From Vibrio comitans (lineage in GTDB: Bacteria; Pseudomonadota; Gammaproteobacteria; Enterobacterales; Vibrionaceae), in contig AP024866.1 of assembly GCA_024346835.1 (NCBI GenBank), positions 1,922,001 to 1,986,000 on the forward strand: a DNA stretch of 64,000 bases. The letters run 5' to 3'. Both the position numbers and the translations under genes were made by a program. The notes beneath the pieces are model-generated. The model was not told the DNA's origin and made no database searches. It worked only from the letters and a program-made list of their open reading frames with translations. Within the stretch, counting starts at the first letter, position 1. Each line of letters begins with the position of its first letter. Shown one piece after another: positions 27,998 to 36,646 of this stretch.

Positions 27998-28573
27998 ATG
28001 AAACTACTAAAAACCGGACTATTTGCTAGCCTTCTTGCTGTTGTTCCATTTGTACACGCAGACGATCGTCAAGATGCAGCATTGAGCCTAATGGCCATCA
28101 ACTCTGGGTCAGCTAGCTTAGCTAATTTAGCTCCTGAGGTTCGCAGTATTTCTACTGGTGTCATTACCGAAGTAGAGCTTGATGACTACAAAGACACCCT
28201 ATTTGCTTACGAGTTTAAAGTGGTGGACTTAACAGAGGGCTACAAGCACAAAATGAGCTACTCTGTTCAAGATGGTGCGCTACTAGAACATAAATCAGAG
28301 AGCTTAATGACCTTTGGTTTCAGCGATTTAGACGACGATGAGCGACATGCGATTGAGCAGGTGCAGAAAGCTGATTTCGATATTTTGAAGAAGCTGACTG
28401 AGCTTGAAGACAAATACTCAGCCAAAGCGCTAGAGGTAGAACTTGAAAGCAAAAAAGGCATCGTTTTTTATGAAGTTGAGCTAGCGAGCACCGAGCAAGG
28501 TAAACAAAAACTGCTCATTAATGTCGCAACGGGTGAAGAGATCCCTGTGATGAAGAATAAGAAGCACAAATAA
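27998..28573 (+). CDS. Periplasmic PepSY-domain protein
   Basis: A 191-residue exported protein. Seen: a signal peptide ending PFVHA|DD near residue 19, and two PepSY-like parts (about 55-110 and 125-190), the second with ALEVELESKKGIVFYEVEL and the GEEIPV ending usual for PepSY. ATG at 27998 has GAGGAAAC upstream and gives a clean signal peptide; longer frames do not. It precedes a response regulator by 11 nt. PepSY proteins in such operons are thought to modulate the sensor or a periplasmic protease; that is inference here. Confidence 0.8.
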   Translation: MKLLKTGLFASLLAVVPFVHADDRQDAALSLMAINSGSASLANLAPEVRSISTGVITEVELDDYKDTLFAYEFKVVDLTEGYKHKMSYSVQDGALLEHKSESLMTFGFSDLDDDERHAIEQVQKADFDILKKLTELEDKYSAKALEVELESKKGIVFYEVELASTEQGKQKLLINVATGEEIPVMKNKKHK

Positions 28574-28584
28574 GGACTGTCTAA

Positions 28585-29271
28585 GTGAAAGTACTGGTGA
28601 TCGAAGATGACAAAGATACACGCGAGTATCTTTGTCAGTCACTCAAACAACAAGGCTATGAGATTGACAGCGCAGACAATGGACAAGACGGTTTATTTCT
28701 AGCGTTAGAGGGCGACTATCAAGTGATCATTCTGGATCGCATGTTGCCTTCCATTGATGGCCTCACTGTACTTTCAACATTACGAGCGGCCAATACGGCT
28801 GCTCGTGTACTTATTCTAAGCGCACTAGACAGCGTCGATGAGCGAGTAAAAGGATTAAAGCAAGGCGGCGATGACTATCTCACCAAGCCTTTTGCTTTAG
28901 CTGAGCTAATTGCTCGTGTCGAGATCCTTGCAAGCCGCGGGGCTGCCTCATCGTCATCGTCAGTTCAAAGCCAACTTCGAAATGGCCATATTCAATTAGA
29001 CCTCCTATCTCAAGAGGTCTACGTTGCATCGCAAAAAATTAATCTGCAGGCAAAAGAATTTAAACTGCTGCGCTACTTAATTGAACATGCAGGGCAAGTC
29101 GTGACTCGCTCACTGCTGTTTGAAGCCGTGTGGGATTACAATTTTGACCCTCAAACCAACGTTATCGACGTTCATATTGCGCGCCTTCGAAAAAAGCTCG
29201 AAGTTGAAGGCAAGCCGAATCTTATCGAAACGGTGCGAGGTGCAGGATACAGAATGGTAAAAGCAACATGA
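28585..29271 (+). CDS. OmpR-family response regulator
   Basis: A 228-residue DNA-binding response regulator. Seen: a receiver domain (1-118) with acidic pair EDD (7-9), phospho-acceptor Asp51 in VIILDRMLP, and LTKPFAL with the conserved Lys; then a winged-helix trans_reg_C domain (about 130-226) ending VRGAGYRMV. It overlaps the kinase gene by 4 bp and belongs to the QseB/PmrA-like group. Its targets are not visible; autoregulation is common in the family. Confidence 0.9.
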   Translation: MKVLVIEDDKDTREYLCQSLKQQGYEIDSADNGQDGLFLALEGDYQVIILDRMLPSIDGLTVLSTLRAANTAARVLILSALDSVDERVKGLKQGGDDYLTKPFALAELIARVEILASRGAASSSSSVQSQLRNGHIQLDLLSQEVYVASQKINLQAKEFKLLRYLIEHAGQVVTRSLLFEAVWDYNFDPQTNVIDVHIARLRKKLEVEGKPNLIETVRGAGYRMVKAT

Positions 29272-30656
29272 GCAACTTGCTCAATCAAGGCAAACTGTTG
29301 GTCATAAACGCATGGCGCCGCCATTCGTTGTGGCGCCTGTCTCTTTCAATTGCCTTGATGCTCTGGCTAGCCGTTGCCGTGGCTTTGTTTACCATTTATC
29401 AACTAAGTATTCAGCCGCTTATACAATCACGTCAACAAATCTTGCTGCAGCATGCTCAGCAACTGCAAAGTGCCAGTGAGACTAACGCACCTAGTACCCT
29501 ACCCGATCTCCTTGACGATACACTCTACAATCCGCAGGGGATAATTACAGTATTACGAAACAAAAACGGTGAGCTGTACGGCTCACTCAGCCACTTTCCT
29601 AGAACCTTGCCCGAATGTCCCCGCCTCAAGCCGTTTCCCGTTATTCGAGGAAACAGTGATAGCATTTCTTTACTAGAGGGATGCCAGTTTGAAATGGACG
29701 GCTACTCGGTACTGGTAGCGACCGATAGCGAATATCTATGGCAAATGCGTGAGAACTTCGAAAATACAGCTATCGTGGTACTTATTTGTGCATTTTTCAT
29801 CGCACTTATTCCAAGCTGGATAATCCGTCGCAAAATGAAATCTCAACTGTCTGGAATACACTCCGTGGTGTCCCAGATAGAGAAAGGGCGTTTTGGTGGA
29901 AGAATTAAAACCAATGACTCCCATGATGAATGGGACAATATTGCGCATTACATTAATGCCATGCTCGACGAGATTGAATCATCGATTAGTCAGATCCGAG
30001 GGGTTACTGATGCGATTGCACACGACCTGCGCACACCTTTGACGCGTATCAAAAACCGTATCGCTACATTAGAAGATTTACCAGAATATCAATCGATACC
30101 CCAAGCCAACATTACGCAGATTCGCGTAGAATTCGATGATCTGTTGCAAACCTTCAACGCGATGCTAGAACTCAGCAAGCTGGAAAATATCGGTGACAAA
30201 AGCCAGTTTGTCGACTTAGACCTATCGCGCATCATTCACGATGCTGCGGAGCTGGCCGAGCCACAATTAGAAGAAAAACAGCAAACACTCACTATCGATG
30301 CCTCTCCTGTTTCCATAAAAGGTGAGCCTTCTTTACTGTTTCGCTTGATCTATAACCTCTTGGATAATGCTTATAAATACTGCCCTGAGCAAGCCAAGGT
30401 AAAGATCCAACTCACTCACAATGCACTCATTATTGAAGATAATGGCCCTGGTGTACCAAAGAGCCAGCAACAAAAAATCATGCAGCGCCTGTATCGTGCA
30501 GATAAATCGAGAAACACTCCAGGGCATGGCCTAGGGCTAGCATTGGTTGCGGTTGTGGCAAAACTGCATGATATAAATATCGATGTAGGATTCAGCCATT
30601 TAGAGCAAGAAACAGGATTTAAGATCACCTTACATCTCCCTAACACAAAAGGCTGA
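29268..30656 (+). CDS. Membrane sensor histidine kinase
   Basis: A 462-residue inner-membrane kinase, partner of the preceding regulator (4-bp overlap). Seen: membrane helices at about 24-46 and 167-185 flanking a periplasmic sensor of about 115 residues with a Cys pair (Cys117, Cys139), a HAMP region, HisKA with His252 in AIAHDLRTPLTRIKNR, and an HATPase domain with N-box NLLDNAYKYC, G1 IEDNGPGVP and GLGLALV. The signal is unknown; the PepSY protein encoded two genes upstream is a candidate accessory. Confidence 0.88.
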   Translation: MSNLLNQGKLLVINAWRRHSLWRLSLSIALMLWLAVAVALFTIYQLSIQPLIQSRQQILLQHAQQLQSASETNAPSTLPDLLDDTLYNPQGIITVLRNKNGELYGSLSHFPRTLPECPRLKPFPVIRGNSDSISLLEGCQFEMDGYSVLVATDSEYLWQMRENFENTAIVVLICAFFIALIPSWIIRRKMKSQLSGIHSVVSQIEKGRFGGRIKTNDSHDEWDNIAHYINAMLDEIESSISQIRGVTDAIAHDLRTPLTRIKNRIATLEDLPEYQSIPQANITQIRVEFDDLLQTFNAMLELSKLENIGDKSQFVDLDLSRIIHDAAELAEPQLEEKQQTLTIDASPVSIKGEPSLLFRLIYNLLDNAYKYCPEQAKVKIQLTHNALIIEDNGPGVPKSQQQKIMQRLYRADKSRNTPGHGLGLALVAVVAKLHDINIDVGFSHLEQETGFKITLHLPNTKG

Positions 30657-30768
30657 GAAAAAGTCATACAAGCTTGATATACTGGCAGATGAACCAATGG
30701 TTCAATTTCTAATTTAACGCGATGACTCTCCTTTCTAATGCTCATTGCGTAGACCAAGCCGGACACTC

Positions 30769-31950
30769 ATGACTCAGCTATTTCGTAAAAAGCCTATTTT
30801 CCTTGCCTGTTTGATCATCAGTATTGGTCAGTTGAGTATGGGACTCGTTTTCCCATCCCTTCCTTGGATTGCCAAAGACTTTTCCATCACGCTAGATCAA
30901 GCTCAACTGCTTGTTGGTATCTACTTACTTGGATTTGGACCTTCACAGTTTATCTACGGTCCGATTTCAGATGCACTAGGAAGAAAGAAAGTGCTTCTAA
31001 GTGGACTATTGATTGCCATGATGGGGCTTGGTGCGATCATCCTCTATTCTGATTCGTTCCAAGCTATGGTATTGGGCCGTTTCCTTCAAGGTCTAGGCAC
31101 CGGGTGTTGTGCGGTTCTCGCTAGAGCCTCAACTCGGGATAGCTATACCGGCTCTCAACTTCCTACCGCGCTTTCTTATATCGCTATGGTTGCCTCACTC
31201 ACTCCATTAGTTGCCCCTGTGATCGGTGGCTTTATTAACCATTACTTTGGCTGGGGTATGGTCTTTATCTCTTTGCTTTGTTATGTGGCTGTCGCTTGGT
31301 TAGTGCTGATGATGAACTTTAAAGAGACCATGCTAGATAAGCGCAAACTGCCTTCTGTCGGTACCATGCTAGGGCAATATAAAGAGCTTCTCAATTCACG
31401 CTATTTCATTAGCTTTTCAAGCATTTCCTGGCTCAATTTTAGTTTGGTGGTCACTACCGTTTCACTGATGCCCTTCATCATGCAAGATGAGATTGGAATG
31501 ACCTCAGATCAATACGCGTTATGGGCTTTGATTCCAACAGCGGGCATGCTGATTGGCACTTCGCTAAGTAACCGATTACGACCGGTAATAGGCATTCATA
31601 AGACACTCAGGATCACGCCTTTCTTACAGATGATCGGAGCGATTTGGCTGATACTCTGCCCATTAGAGCCCTTATGGTTGATGATTGGTCAGCTATTTAT
31701 GGTGCTGGGAAATGGTTTAGCACTGCCCTGTGCACAAGCAATGATCATGCAGCCATACGGACGCAAAGCAGGTGTCGCTGCCGCGATGTCTGGCGGCGGG
31801 CAGATGATCATTTCTTCCATAGTCAGTATGGGCCTGATGGCGATAGGCTTAAGCCAAGCATGGCAACTGGGCTGTGTCATTGCCCTGTTTTCTATAATCA
31901 CCTATGCCAACATCTACCGAGGCTTTAAGAGCGAAGTACCAAACGGTTGA
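30769..31950 (+). CDS. MFS drug/H+ antiporter (EmrD/Bcr-like)
   Basis: A 393-residue transporter of the DHA1 group with twelve predicted helices. Seen: the motif A segment GPISDALGRKKVLLSG (residues 64-79) between helices 2 and 3, the motif C-like GFGPSQF and LGTGCCAVLARASTRD near residue 118 in helix 4-5. ATG at 30769 is chosen over a TTG eight codons earlier. Substrate cannot be assigned. It is monocistronic and ends before the shared terminator region. Confidence 0.82.
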   Translation: MTQLFRKKPIFLACLIISIGQLSMGLVFPSLPWIAKDFSITLDQAQLLVGIYLLGFGPSQFIYGPISDALGRKKVLLSGLLIAMMGLGAIILYSDSFQAMVLGRFLQGLGTGCCAVLARASTRDSYTGSQLPTALSYIAMVASLTPLVAPVIGGFINHYFGWGMVFISLLCYVAVAWLVLMMNFKETMLDKRKLPSVGTMLGQYKELLNSRYFISFSSISWLNFSLVVTTVSLMPFIMQDEIGMTSDQYALWALIPTAGMLIGTSLSNRLRPVIGIHKTLRITPFLQMIGAIWLILCPLEPLWLMIGQLFMVLGNGLALPCAQAMIMQPYGRKAGVAAAMSGGGQMIISSIVSMGLMAIGLSQAWQLGCVIALFSIITYANIYRGFKSEVPNG

Positions 31951-31954
31951 TAGA

Positions 31955-31981
31955 TAAAAAAGAGGCGCTAAATGCGCCTCT
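31955..31981. terminator. Terminator between the MFS gene and maa
   Basis: Stem AGAGGCGC/GCGCCTCT with a 5-nt loop. Read on the minus strand it is followed by six T, so it is a full terminator for maa; the plus side lacks a T run. Confidence 0.8.
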
Positions 31982-32000
31982 CTAAGTTTGTCCTACTCGA

Positions 32001-32050
32001 CATGCCCTACTAGGCGTGCCCCACTAAGCGTGCCTCACTAGGCGTGCCCC
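32001..32050. repeat. 14-bp imperfect tandem repeat downstream of maa
   Basis: Three and a half copies with period 14: CATGCCCTACTAGG, CGTGCCCCACTAAG, CGTGCCTCACTAGG and CGTGCCCC. They lie between the terminator and the maa stop codon, inside the maa 3' untranslated region. Not coding. Confidence 0.8.
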
Positions 32051-32075
32051 TTTCATTTCAACTAAAAGACGCGGA

Positions 32076-32636
32076 TTATTTCACGTCAATTGGACGAATC
32101 ACTTTACAAGGATTACCCGCTGCAACCACATTGGCCGGAATATCTTTCACAACCACGCTTCCCGCACCAATAACTGCATTTTCGCCAATGGTCACTCCTG
32201 GGCAAATAATGGCACCGCCTCCAAGCCACACGTTGTCACCAATCTTAATCGGCAATCCAAACTCAATACCAACTTCGATGCGCTCTACCGGATCAATCGG
32301 ATGTCCCGCTGTGTAAATCTGAACGTTAGGCGCAAACATCACGTTGTCGCCAATCTCGACGGTATTCACATCTAGAATCACACAATTAAAGTTGGCGTAG
32401 AAATTCTTGCCTAGCTTGATGTTAGAGCCATAGTCACAACGAAATGGCGGCTCAATATACGCATCGCCACTGTTTGGAATCATGTCTTCCATTGTGCTGC
32501 GCCAGTTTGGCGTTCCTGGAAGGGTTTCGTTGAATTTTTTCACAGCCTTACGACATTGGGTTCTTTCTGCAAGAAGTTGCTCATCCCATGCTTCATACGG
32601 CTCTCCGGCCAGCATCTTTTCTTTTTCAGTTTTCAT
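32076..32636 (-). CDS. maa: Maltose O-acetyltransferase family hexapeptide protein
   Basis: A 186-residue left-handed beta-helix acetyltransferase of the Maa/NodL/LacA group, which transfers acetyl from acetyl-CoA to sugars. Seen: the N-terminal MAC domain (KEKMLAGEPYEAWDEQL), hexapeptide repeats (GDNVMFAPNVQI, IGDNVWLGGGAIICPGVTIG), the catalytic-histidine segment YTAGHPID near residue 112, and VAAGNPCKVIR at the end. ATG at 32636 fits the family start; the frame continues 47 codons upstream without family sequence. Confidence 0.87.
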   Translation of the reverse strand: MKTEKEKMLAGEPYEAWDEQLLAERTQCRKAVKKFNETLPGTPNWRSTMEDMIPNSGDAYIEPPFRCDYGSNIKLGKNFYANFNCVILDVNTVEIGDNVMFAPNVQIYTAGHPIDPVERIEVGIEFGLPIKIGDNVWLGGGAIICPGVTIGENAVIGAGSVVVKDIPANVVAAGNPCKVIRPIDVK

Positions 32637-32803
32637 TACTACTACCGATGAAATAGATCGAATCAGCAATATGCAAAAAGAGGGCTTCAAAGGCGAGAAT
32701 ATAATTACAAAAAAACGAGCATGGTCACGCTCTGTAGCTATGAACTTTGAGGCTGTAATCATATGCAATAGGCGCAAAAAAGGCAGCTACTGCTGCCTCT
32801 TAA

Positions 32804-33715
32804 TTATTGGTCTTTATTGGTTGAGTAAACACCTTTTAGGTATTCATCTTTCTCTTGCCAAACATTATTGAGCCAACGATGGAAACCGCGTTTAAACACT
32901 TTGTCGTTAAAGTAATCACCGCGAAGGTTCTCATCAATATCATACACTCGAATATTCACTACAACCTTAGTTAAGCGCCCCTTCAACAGGTCGTTGAATG
33001 GGTCTTCACGGTTCTCAGGATACGCAAGAGTGACATCCACTACCCCATCGAGTAACTCGTTCATAGCATTAAGGGTAAACGCGACACCACCTGTCTTAGG
33101 TTTTAGTAAGTGTTGATATGGCGTCTTCGCTGTCGCCATTTTCTCCTGGTTGGCACGAGTACCCTCAGCAAAACTGATCATGGTCGTTGGTACACGTCGA
33201 AACTTCTCACACGCCTTATTAATCGCATCAAAGTCATCATTACGACGCTCTGGGTTGCGCACCAAAAATTCATGGGAATGGCGACGCATAAATGGCATGT
33301 CCAGACCCCAGCATGCTAAACCAACAAAGGGAACGTATAACAAACTATGCTTAAGCAAGAATTTACCCATTGGGATCTTATCTTTCATCACCGAAGATAA
33401 GATAACAATATCAGCCCAACTAAGGTGATTTGAGATCAATAAATACCACTGCTCTGTGGAAAGATTTTCTCCACCCTCAATCTGCCAATCAATCTTGTTA
33501 TTTACATTAAGTAGCCAGAGGTTGATCGTCGCCCACAACCACATCTGCTTATTCGCCAGTTTACTCATTGAGACTTTAACACCGGCAAACGGTAAGACTA
33601 TTTTGATAATTGCCAGAATACTAACTACCAAAGAGGTGTAGGCAGTATTTAACATGACCAAGAAAATATTCATGATCATTTGAAGATTTTTAAGCATTTG
33701 CTGAGTCCGTAGCAT
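32804..33715 (-). CDS. yihG: YihG-like membrane acyltransferase (PlsC family)
   Basis: A 303-residue inner-membrane acyltransferase. Seen: an N-terminal hydrophobic segment (about 10-40), the catalytic NHxxxxD motif as NHLSWAD near residue 92, FMRRHSHEF near 141, the FAEGTR motif near 178 and a C-terminal basic region. It resembles E. coli YihG, a lysophosphatidic-acid-type acyltransferase. The gene is monocistronic; no strong ribosome site separates the first ATG from the one six codons later, so the start is tentative. Confidence 0.8.
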   Translation of the reverse strand: MLRTQQMLKNLQMIMNIFLVMLNTAYTSLVVSILAIIKIVLPFAGVKVSMSKLANKQMWLWATINLWLLNVNNKIDWQIEGGENLSTEQWYLLISNHLSWADIVILSSVMKDKIPMGKFLLKHSLLYVPFVGLACWGLDMPFMRRHSHEFLVRNPERRNDDFDAINKACEKFRRVPTTMISFAEGTRANQEKMATAKTPYQHLLKPKTGGVAFTLNAMNELLDGVVDVTLAYPENREDPFNDLLKGRLTKVVVNIRVYDIDENLRGDYFNDKVFKRGFHRWLNNVWQEKDEYLKGVYSTNKDQ

Positions 33716-33834
33716 GTGAAGGCGACATCATATCTCAGAATTAACGGCATATTAATCTCAAAAACACATTTTCTTTAATCAATACTAAACATCGCACATA
33801 AATAGGAATAAAACCGAAACACATCCGATCAGAT

Positions 33835-34716
33835 CTAATTAATACTGTGTGTCTGCGTCAGTTCAGTAAATGCCTGAATATGCTCAAGCTTGCTATCCGC
33901 CACGCGTACCCCAGCATATAAGTGGCGTCGTATTCCATCACCCAATGGCTTAGTAGAGATAAGATCTTGATTCTCGAACGTGCGCACAGCCCAATCCGGT
34001 AATGCTGCTACCCCAAAGCCACCTGATACCATCTGTAATAGTGTTGATGTGTTATCAACCTTCTTCCACTTAAGAGGCTCACACTGATGTGGCTTAAGAA
34101 ACAGGTTGTAAACATCCATACGGCGCTTATCTACCGGGTAAGTGAGCAATACTTCAGAGGCAAGGTCGGCGGGTTCAATGAAAGGCTTATTGTTCAAAGG
34201 GTGATCGCTACTCATCACCAGTTGCAGGTCATAACCAAACAACGGCAGAAAATGGATGTCTCCGCGAGTTTCTATATCTGAGGTAATCATGAGATCTATC
34301 TCACCCGCTAACAGTCGCTCTTGCGGGTGCTGATGAAAACCTGATTCAAGGTCTACATCCAATTCTGCGTATTGGTTTTGAAAACGCTTGATTGTTGGTA
34401 ATAACCACTGAAAGCACGAGTGACAATCGATGGCTAAAGTAAAGCGTCTATTTTCTTGTGGCTGGCTTAATTGCTGCTCTGTCGCCAAGATTTGGGGCAG
34501 TACTCGATGTGCTAGCTCAACAATAATCTGGCCTTGGGAGGTAAAACGTATCGGTTTAGTTTTGCGATAAAACAGTTGCCCGCCAATTCTTACCTCAAGC
34601 TCTTTAAGCTGATGAGAAATTGCCGACTGGGTAATGTGCAAGTTCTCAGCGCAGCTCGCAATAGAGCCAAACTTAGCTAATCCTTGCATTGTCCTTAAAT
34701 GTTTTAACTCTAACAT
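33835..34716 (-). CDS. metR: LysR-type methionine regulator MetR
   Basis: A 293-residue LysR regulator that activates metE and related genes with homocysteine as co-inducer. Seen: a helix-turn-helix (GSIASCAENLHITQSAISHQ, residues 17-36) and the MetR-like segments LAIDCHSCFQWLLPTIK, FHQHPQERLLAGEIDLMITSD and ALPDWAVRTFE, all close to E. coli MetR as I remember it. Unlike in E. coli, metE is not the divergent neighbour; it lies about 15 kb away in this window and carries a MetR-type site. Confidence 0.87.
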   Translation of the reverse strand: MLELKHLRTMQGLAKFGSIASCAENLHITQSAISHQLKELEVRIGGQLFYRKTKPIRFTSQGQIIVELAHRVLPQILATEQQLSQPQENRRFTLAIDCHSCFQWLLPTIKRFQNQYAELDVDLESGFHQHPQERLLAGEIDLMITSDIETRGDIHFLPLFGYDLQLVMSSDHPLNNKPFIEPADLASEVLLTYPVDKRRMDVYNLFLKPHQCEPLKWKKVDNTSTLLQMVSGGFGVAALPDWAVRTFENQDLISTKPLGDGIRRHLYAGVRVADSKLEHIQAFTELTQTHSIN

Positions 34717-34857
34717 CGTCCATCCTAACCATTACTATCCTACTAACATACTCATCTAACAACAGCATGTAAACGTCTAGATGGCTAAAAAATAACGAGC
34801 AGAGGAATAAGGAGAGAGGTAAATATTGAATGGTGGTAAAGCATGACAAGCAGAACT

Positions 34858-34883
34858 AAAAAAGGAGCTTTCGCCCCTTTTTT
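34858..34883. terminator. Bidirectional terminator
   Basis: Stem AAAAAAGGAGC/GCCCCTTTTTT with one mismatch and a short TTTC loop. T runs on both strands; on the minus strand it follows the small membrane-protein gene. Confidence 0.75.
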
Positions 34884-34902
34884 TGTTAATAACAAGTTAA
34901 CA

Positions 34903-35058
34903 TCAACTCGTCATCATGGAATAGATAACTAATGAACACCAACCTACTAGCAAACCATAAAACGCTAGGAATTTAGGTAGGGTTCCTTCCTTACCTGCCG
35001 ACTTTGTAGGTCTTTGAGTTTTGTTCTCACTCTTGAAGCTATCTTTTGTCACTACCAT
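34903..35058 (-). CDS. 51-residue single-helix membrane protein
   Basis: Hand-read frame. It starts MVVTKDSFKSENKTQ, has a Lys-rich N-terminal half and one C-terminal membrane helix (about residues 29-48, with FLAFYGLLVGW), and ends SMMTS. A strong AGAGGAAG lies 5 nt before the ATG and a terminator follows 20 nt after the stop, so this looks like a complete one-gene unit. I do not recognise the family. The N-in/C-out orientation is predicted from the positive charges. Confidence 0.65.
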   Translation of the reverse strand: MVVTKDSFKSENKTQRPTKSAGKEGTLPKFLAFYGLLVGWCSLVIYSMMTS

Positions 35059-35591
35059 GGTACTTCCTCTTTATCCGTAATAGCTTTGAACATTACTGAT
35101 GACAATACATTAACAATAATTCAATAACAGCGACATTAATCACCTTTCAAAACTAAAATAAATGAAGTTTCAATGCCTGTTTAAAATTCAAGCAAACCCA
35201 TAAGCTACCTCAATAGTTACAAGAGACTCTTATACATCTTGGCTATCAATAAGTGCAATATACGAACAAATAATCATAAAGAAGTAACTCTTTGTAGTTA
35301 CTCGTATTTCTGAAAAGGGTGCCCCTCACTTATACAGTATGCAACCCTGCTCACTTGATCTACCAGATAACTTCAACTAATCCTAAGTCAGGACTGTCTA
35401 TTTTTTAGACAGAATATTCAATTGCGATTGGTTAAAAATAATTACCTATAGCCTAAGGATGGAGCAATGGACGCTCGTCAAAAAGCACCACAATGTTGGA
35501 ATTTGTATTTGAAAAAGATGCATTTTCACAGAATTTCATCCCTATGCTTTGAGGCCAACACTTATGGGCAGTCCCTGATTGGGGGAAAGCT
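35059..35591. other. 533-bp leader/intergenic region before the Tad-like genes
   Basis: No coding frame I trust. Two hairpins stand out: AGTAACT/AGTTACT at 35283-35302 and CTGTCTA/TAGACAG with a T5 loop at 35394-35412. The last 180 bp are GC-richer and could be a long 5' leader. I looked for a Flp pilin gene and found only a 17-codon frame. Confidence 0.5.
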
Positions 35592-36083
35592 ATGATGTTA
35601 AACAAAACAAAGAGTAAGTATCTTTTTAGAAGAGAAAAAGGTGTCGCTCTAATTGAGTTTTCAATAGTTGCGACGCTTCTATTTGCGTTGCTTTTCACAA
35701 TCGTCGATTTTGCGTTATTTGGTTATGTGAAATTAACCATGCAACATGCGGTGCGAGAAGGTGCAAGGTACGCCATCACCGGACGTAACGACTTAGACCC
35801 AGATGAAGATGAAGATGGAACCAAAGAACGAGCTAAAGCTATTTTGCAGAAAATAGATCAGTCATCGGATGGCCTCTTATCAAAAGTCGTAGTGCTGGAT
35901 GGCATAAAAGTCAGTTCAAATGGGGTTTATATCAATGACGGAACCTTTGGTGCCTCCGGTGAGGCAATAGTGCTAGAGATAGCCTGTGAGTGGCCGACAG
36001 TAAGTCCAATCATTTACCCACTACTCACCGACGGCAAATACACATTTACTGTTAAAACAGCTATGAAGAATGAGGCATTCTAG
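35592..36083 (+). CDS. TadE-like pseudopilin
   Basis: A 163-residue TadE-type protein. Seen: a short positively charged leader, then EKGVALIEFSIVATLLFALLFTIVDF-type pilin-like hydrophobic helix (residues 15-41) with the conserved Glu (Glu22) after the processing region, then QHAVREGARYAITG, typical of TadE. The rest is a small extracytoplasmic domain. GGGGGAAAG precedes two adjacent ATG codons; either could be the start. First of three linked Tad-like genes. Confidence 0.78.
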   Translation: MMLNKTKSKYLFRREKGVALIEFSIVATLLFALLFTIVDFALFGYVKLTMQHAVREGARYAITGRNDLDPDEDEDGTKERAKAILQKIDQSSDGLLSKVVVLDGIKVSSNGVYINDGTFGASGEAIVLEIACEWPTVSPIIYPLLTDGKYTFTVKTAMKNEAF

Positions 36084-36085
36084 TC

Positions 36086-36637
36086 ATGAAGCGTTCTAGC
36101 TATTTAAAGGAGATCCGTGGTCTAGCCTCAGTCGAAATGACCATCATCGTGCCTATCCTTATGATTATTATGGTCGGTATTTTCGAATTAACTCAGATTA
36201 TCCAAGCGAACAACATCATCATTAGTATCAGCCGTGAAGGTGCAAACCTTATTTCACGCAATACGACTCAAACCCCTGAGCAGGTTATGAATACTGTTGC
36301 TTCCACAGCAGACCCACTGGATCTAGAAGCCGATGGGATAATCTACGTCAATCTTGTTTATGGTCGCGCTGAAGGTGAGGCCCCCCAATTACTTGAACAG
36401 TATCGTTGGGCCAGTTACGGCTATTCTGCTAACAGCAGCACGTGGAATGGCTGTGATACTTGGGGTTCAGATGGTGAGTGTGACCTTCCGGAATCCGAAC
36501 CCGAATTAAGCGACTTCCCTCTAGAATTAGACGAAGGGGAAGCCGTTTACGTTGTTGAAGTAATCTACCGTTACTCCCCCATTTCCACTTACATCTTTGA
36601 TAGTGATATCACCATCAAGGAATTAACTTACTTATAA
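36086..36637 (+). CDS. TadE/TadF-like pseudopilin
   Basis: A 183-residue protein with an N-terminal pilin-like helix (GLASVEMTIIVPILMIIMVG, residues 12-31, conserved Glu17), followed by ISREGANLISR as in TadE/TadF. A Cys pair (near residues 130 and 139) may form a disulfide. It starts 2 nt after the previous gene's stop, so it is translationally coupled. The acidic, Pro-rich stretch ESEPELSDFPLELDEGE near residue 145 is unusual. Confidence 0.75.
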   Translation: MKRSSYLKEIRGLASVEMTIIVPILMIIMVGIFELTQIIQANNIIISISREGANLISRNTTQTPEQVMNTVASTADPLDLEADGIIYVNLVYGRAEGEAPQLLEQYRWASYGYSANSSTWNGCDTWGSDGECDLPESEPELSDFPLELDEGEAVYVVEVIYRYSPISTYIFDSDITIKELTYL

Positions 36638-36646
36638 GGAGTCAGC

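Noticed and set aside
32001..32050. CRISPR-like array
   Set aside because: The 14-bp units are directly adjacent with no spacers, so this is a simple tandem repeat.
35440..35590. Flp pilin gene or c-di-GMP riboswitch before the Tad-like operon
   Set aside because: The only plus-strand frame there is 17 codons without a pilin helix, and I could not match the conserved core of known c-di-GMP riboswitches to this stretch.
35453..35698. Minus-strand 81-codon frame over the TadE-like start
   Set aside because: It overlaps the N-terminus of the TadE-like gene in antisense and has no ribosome site or recognisable domain.
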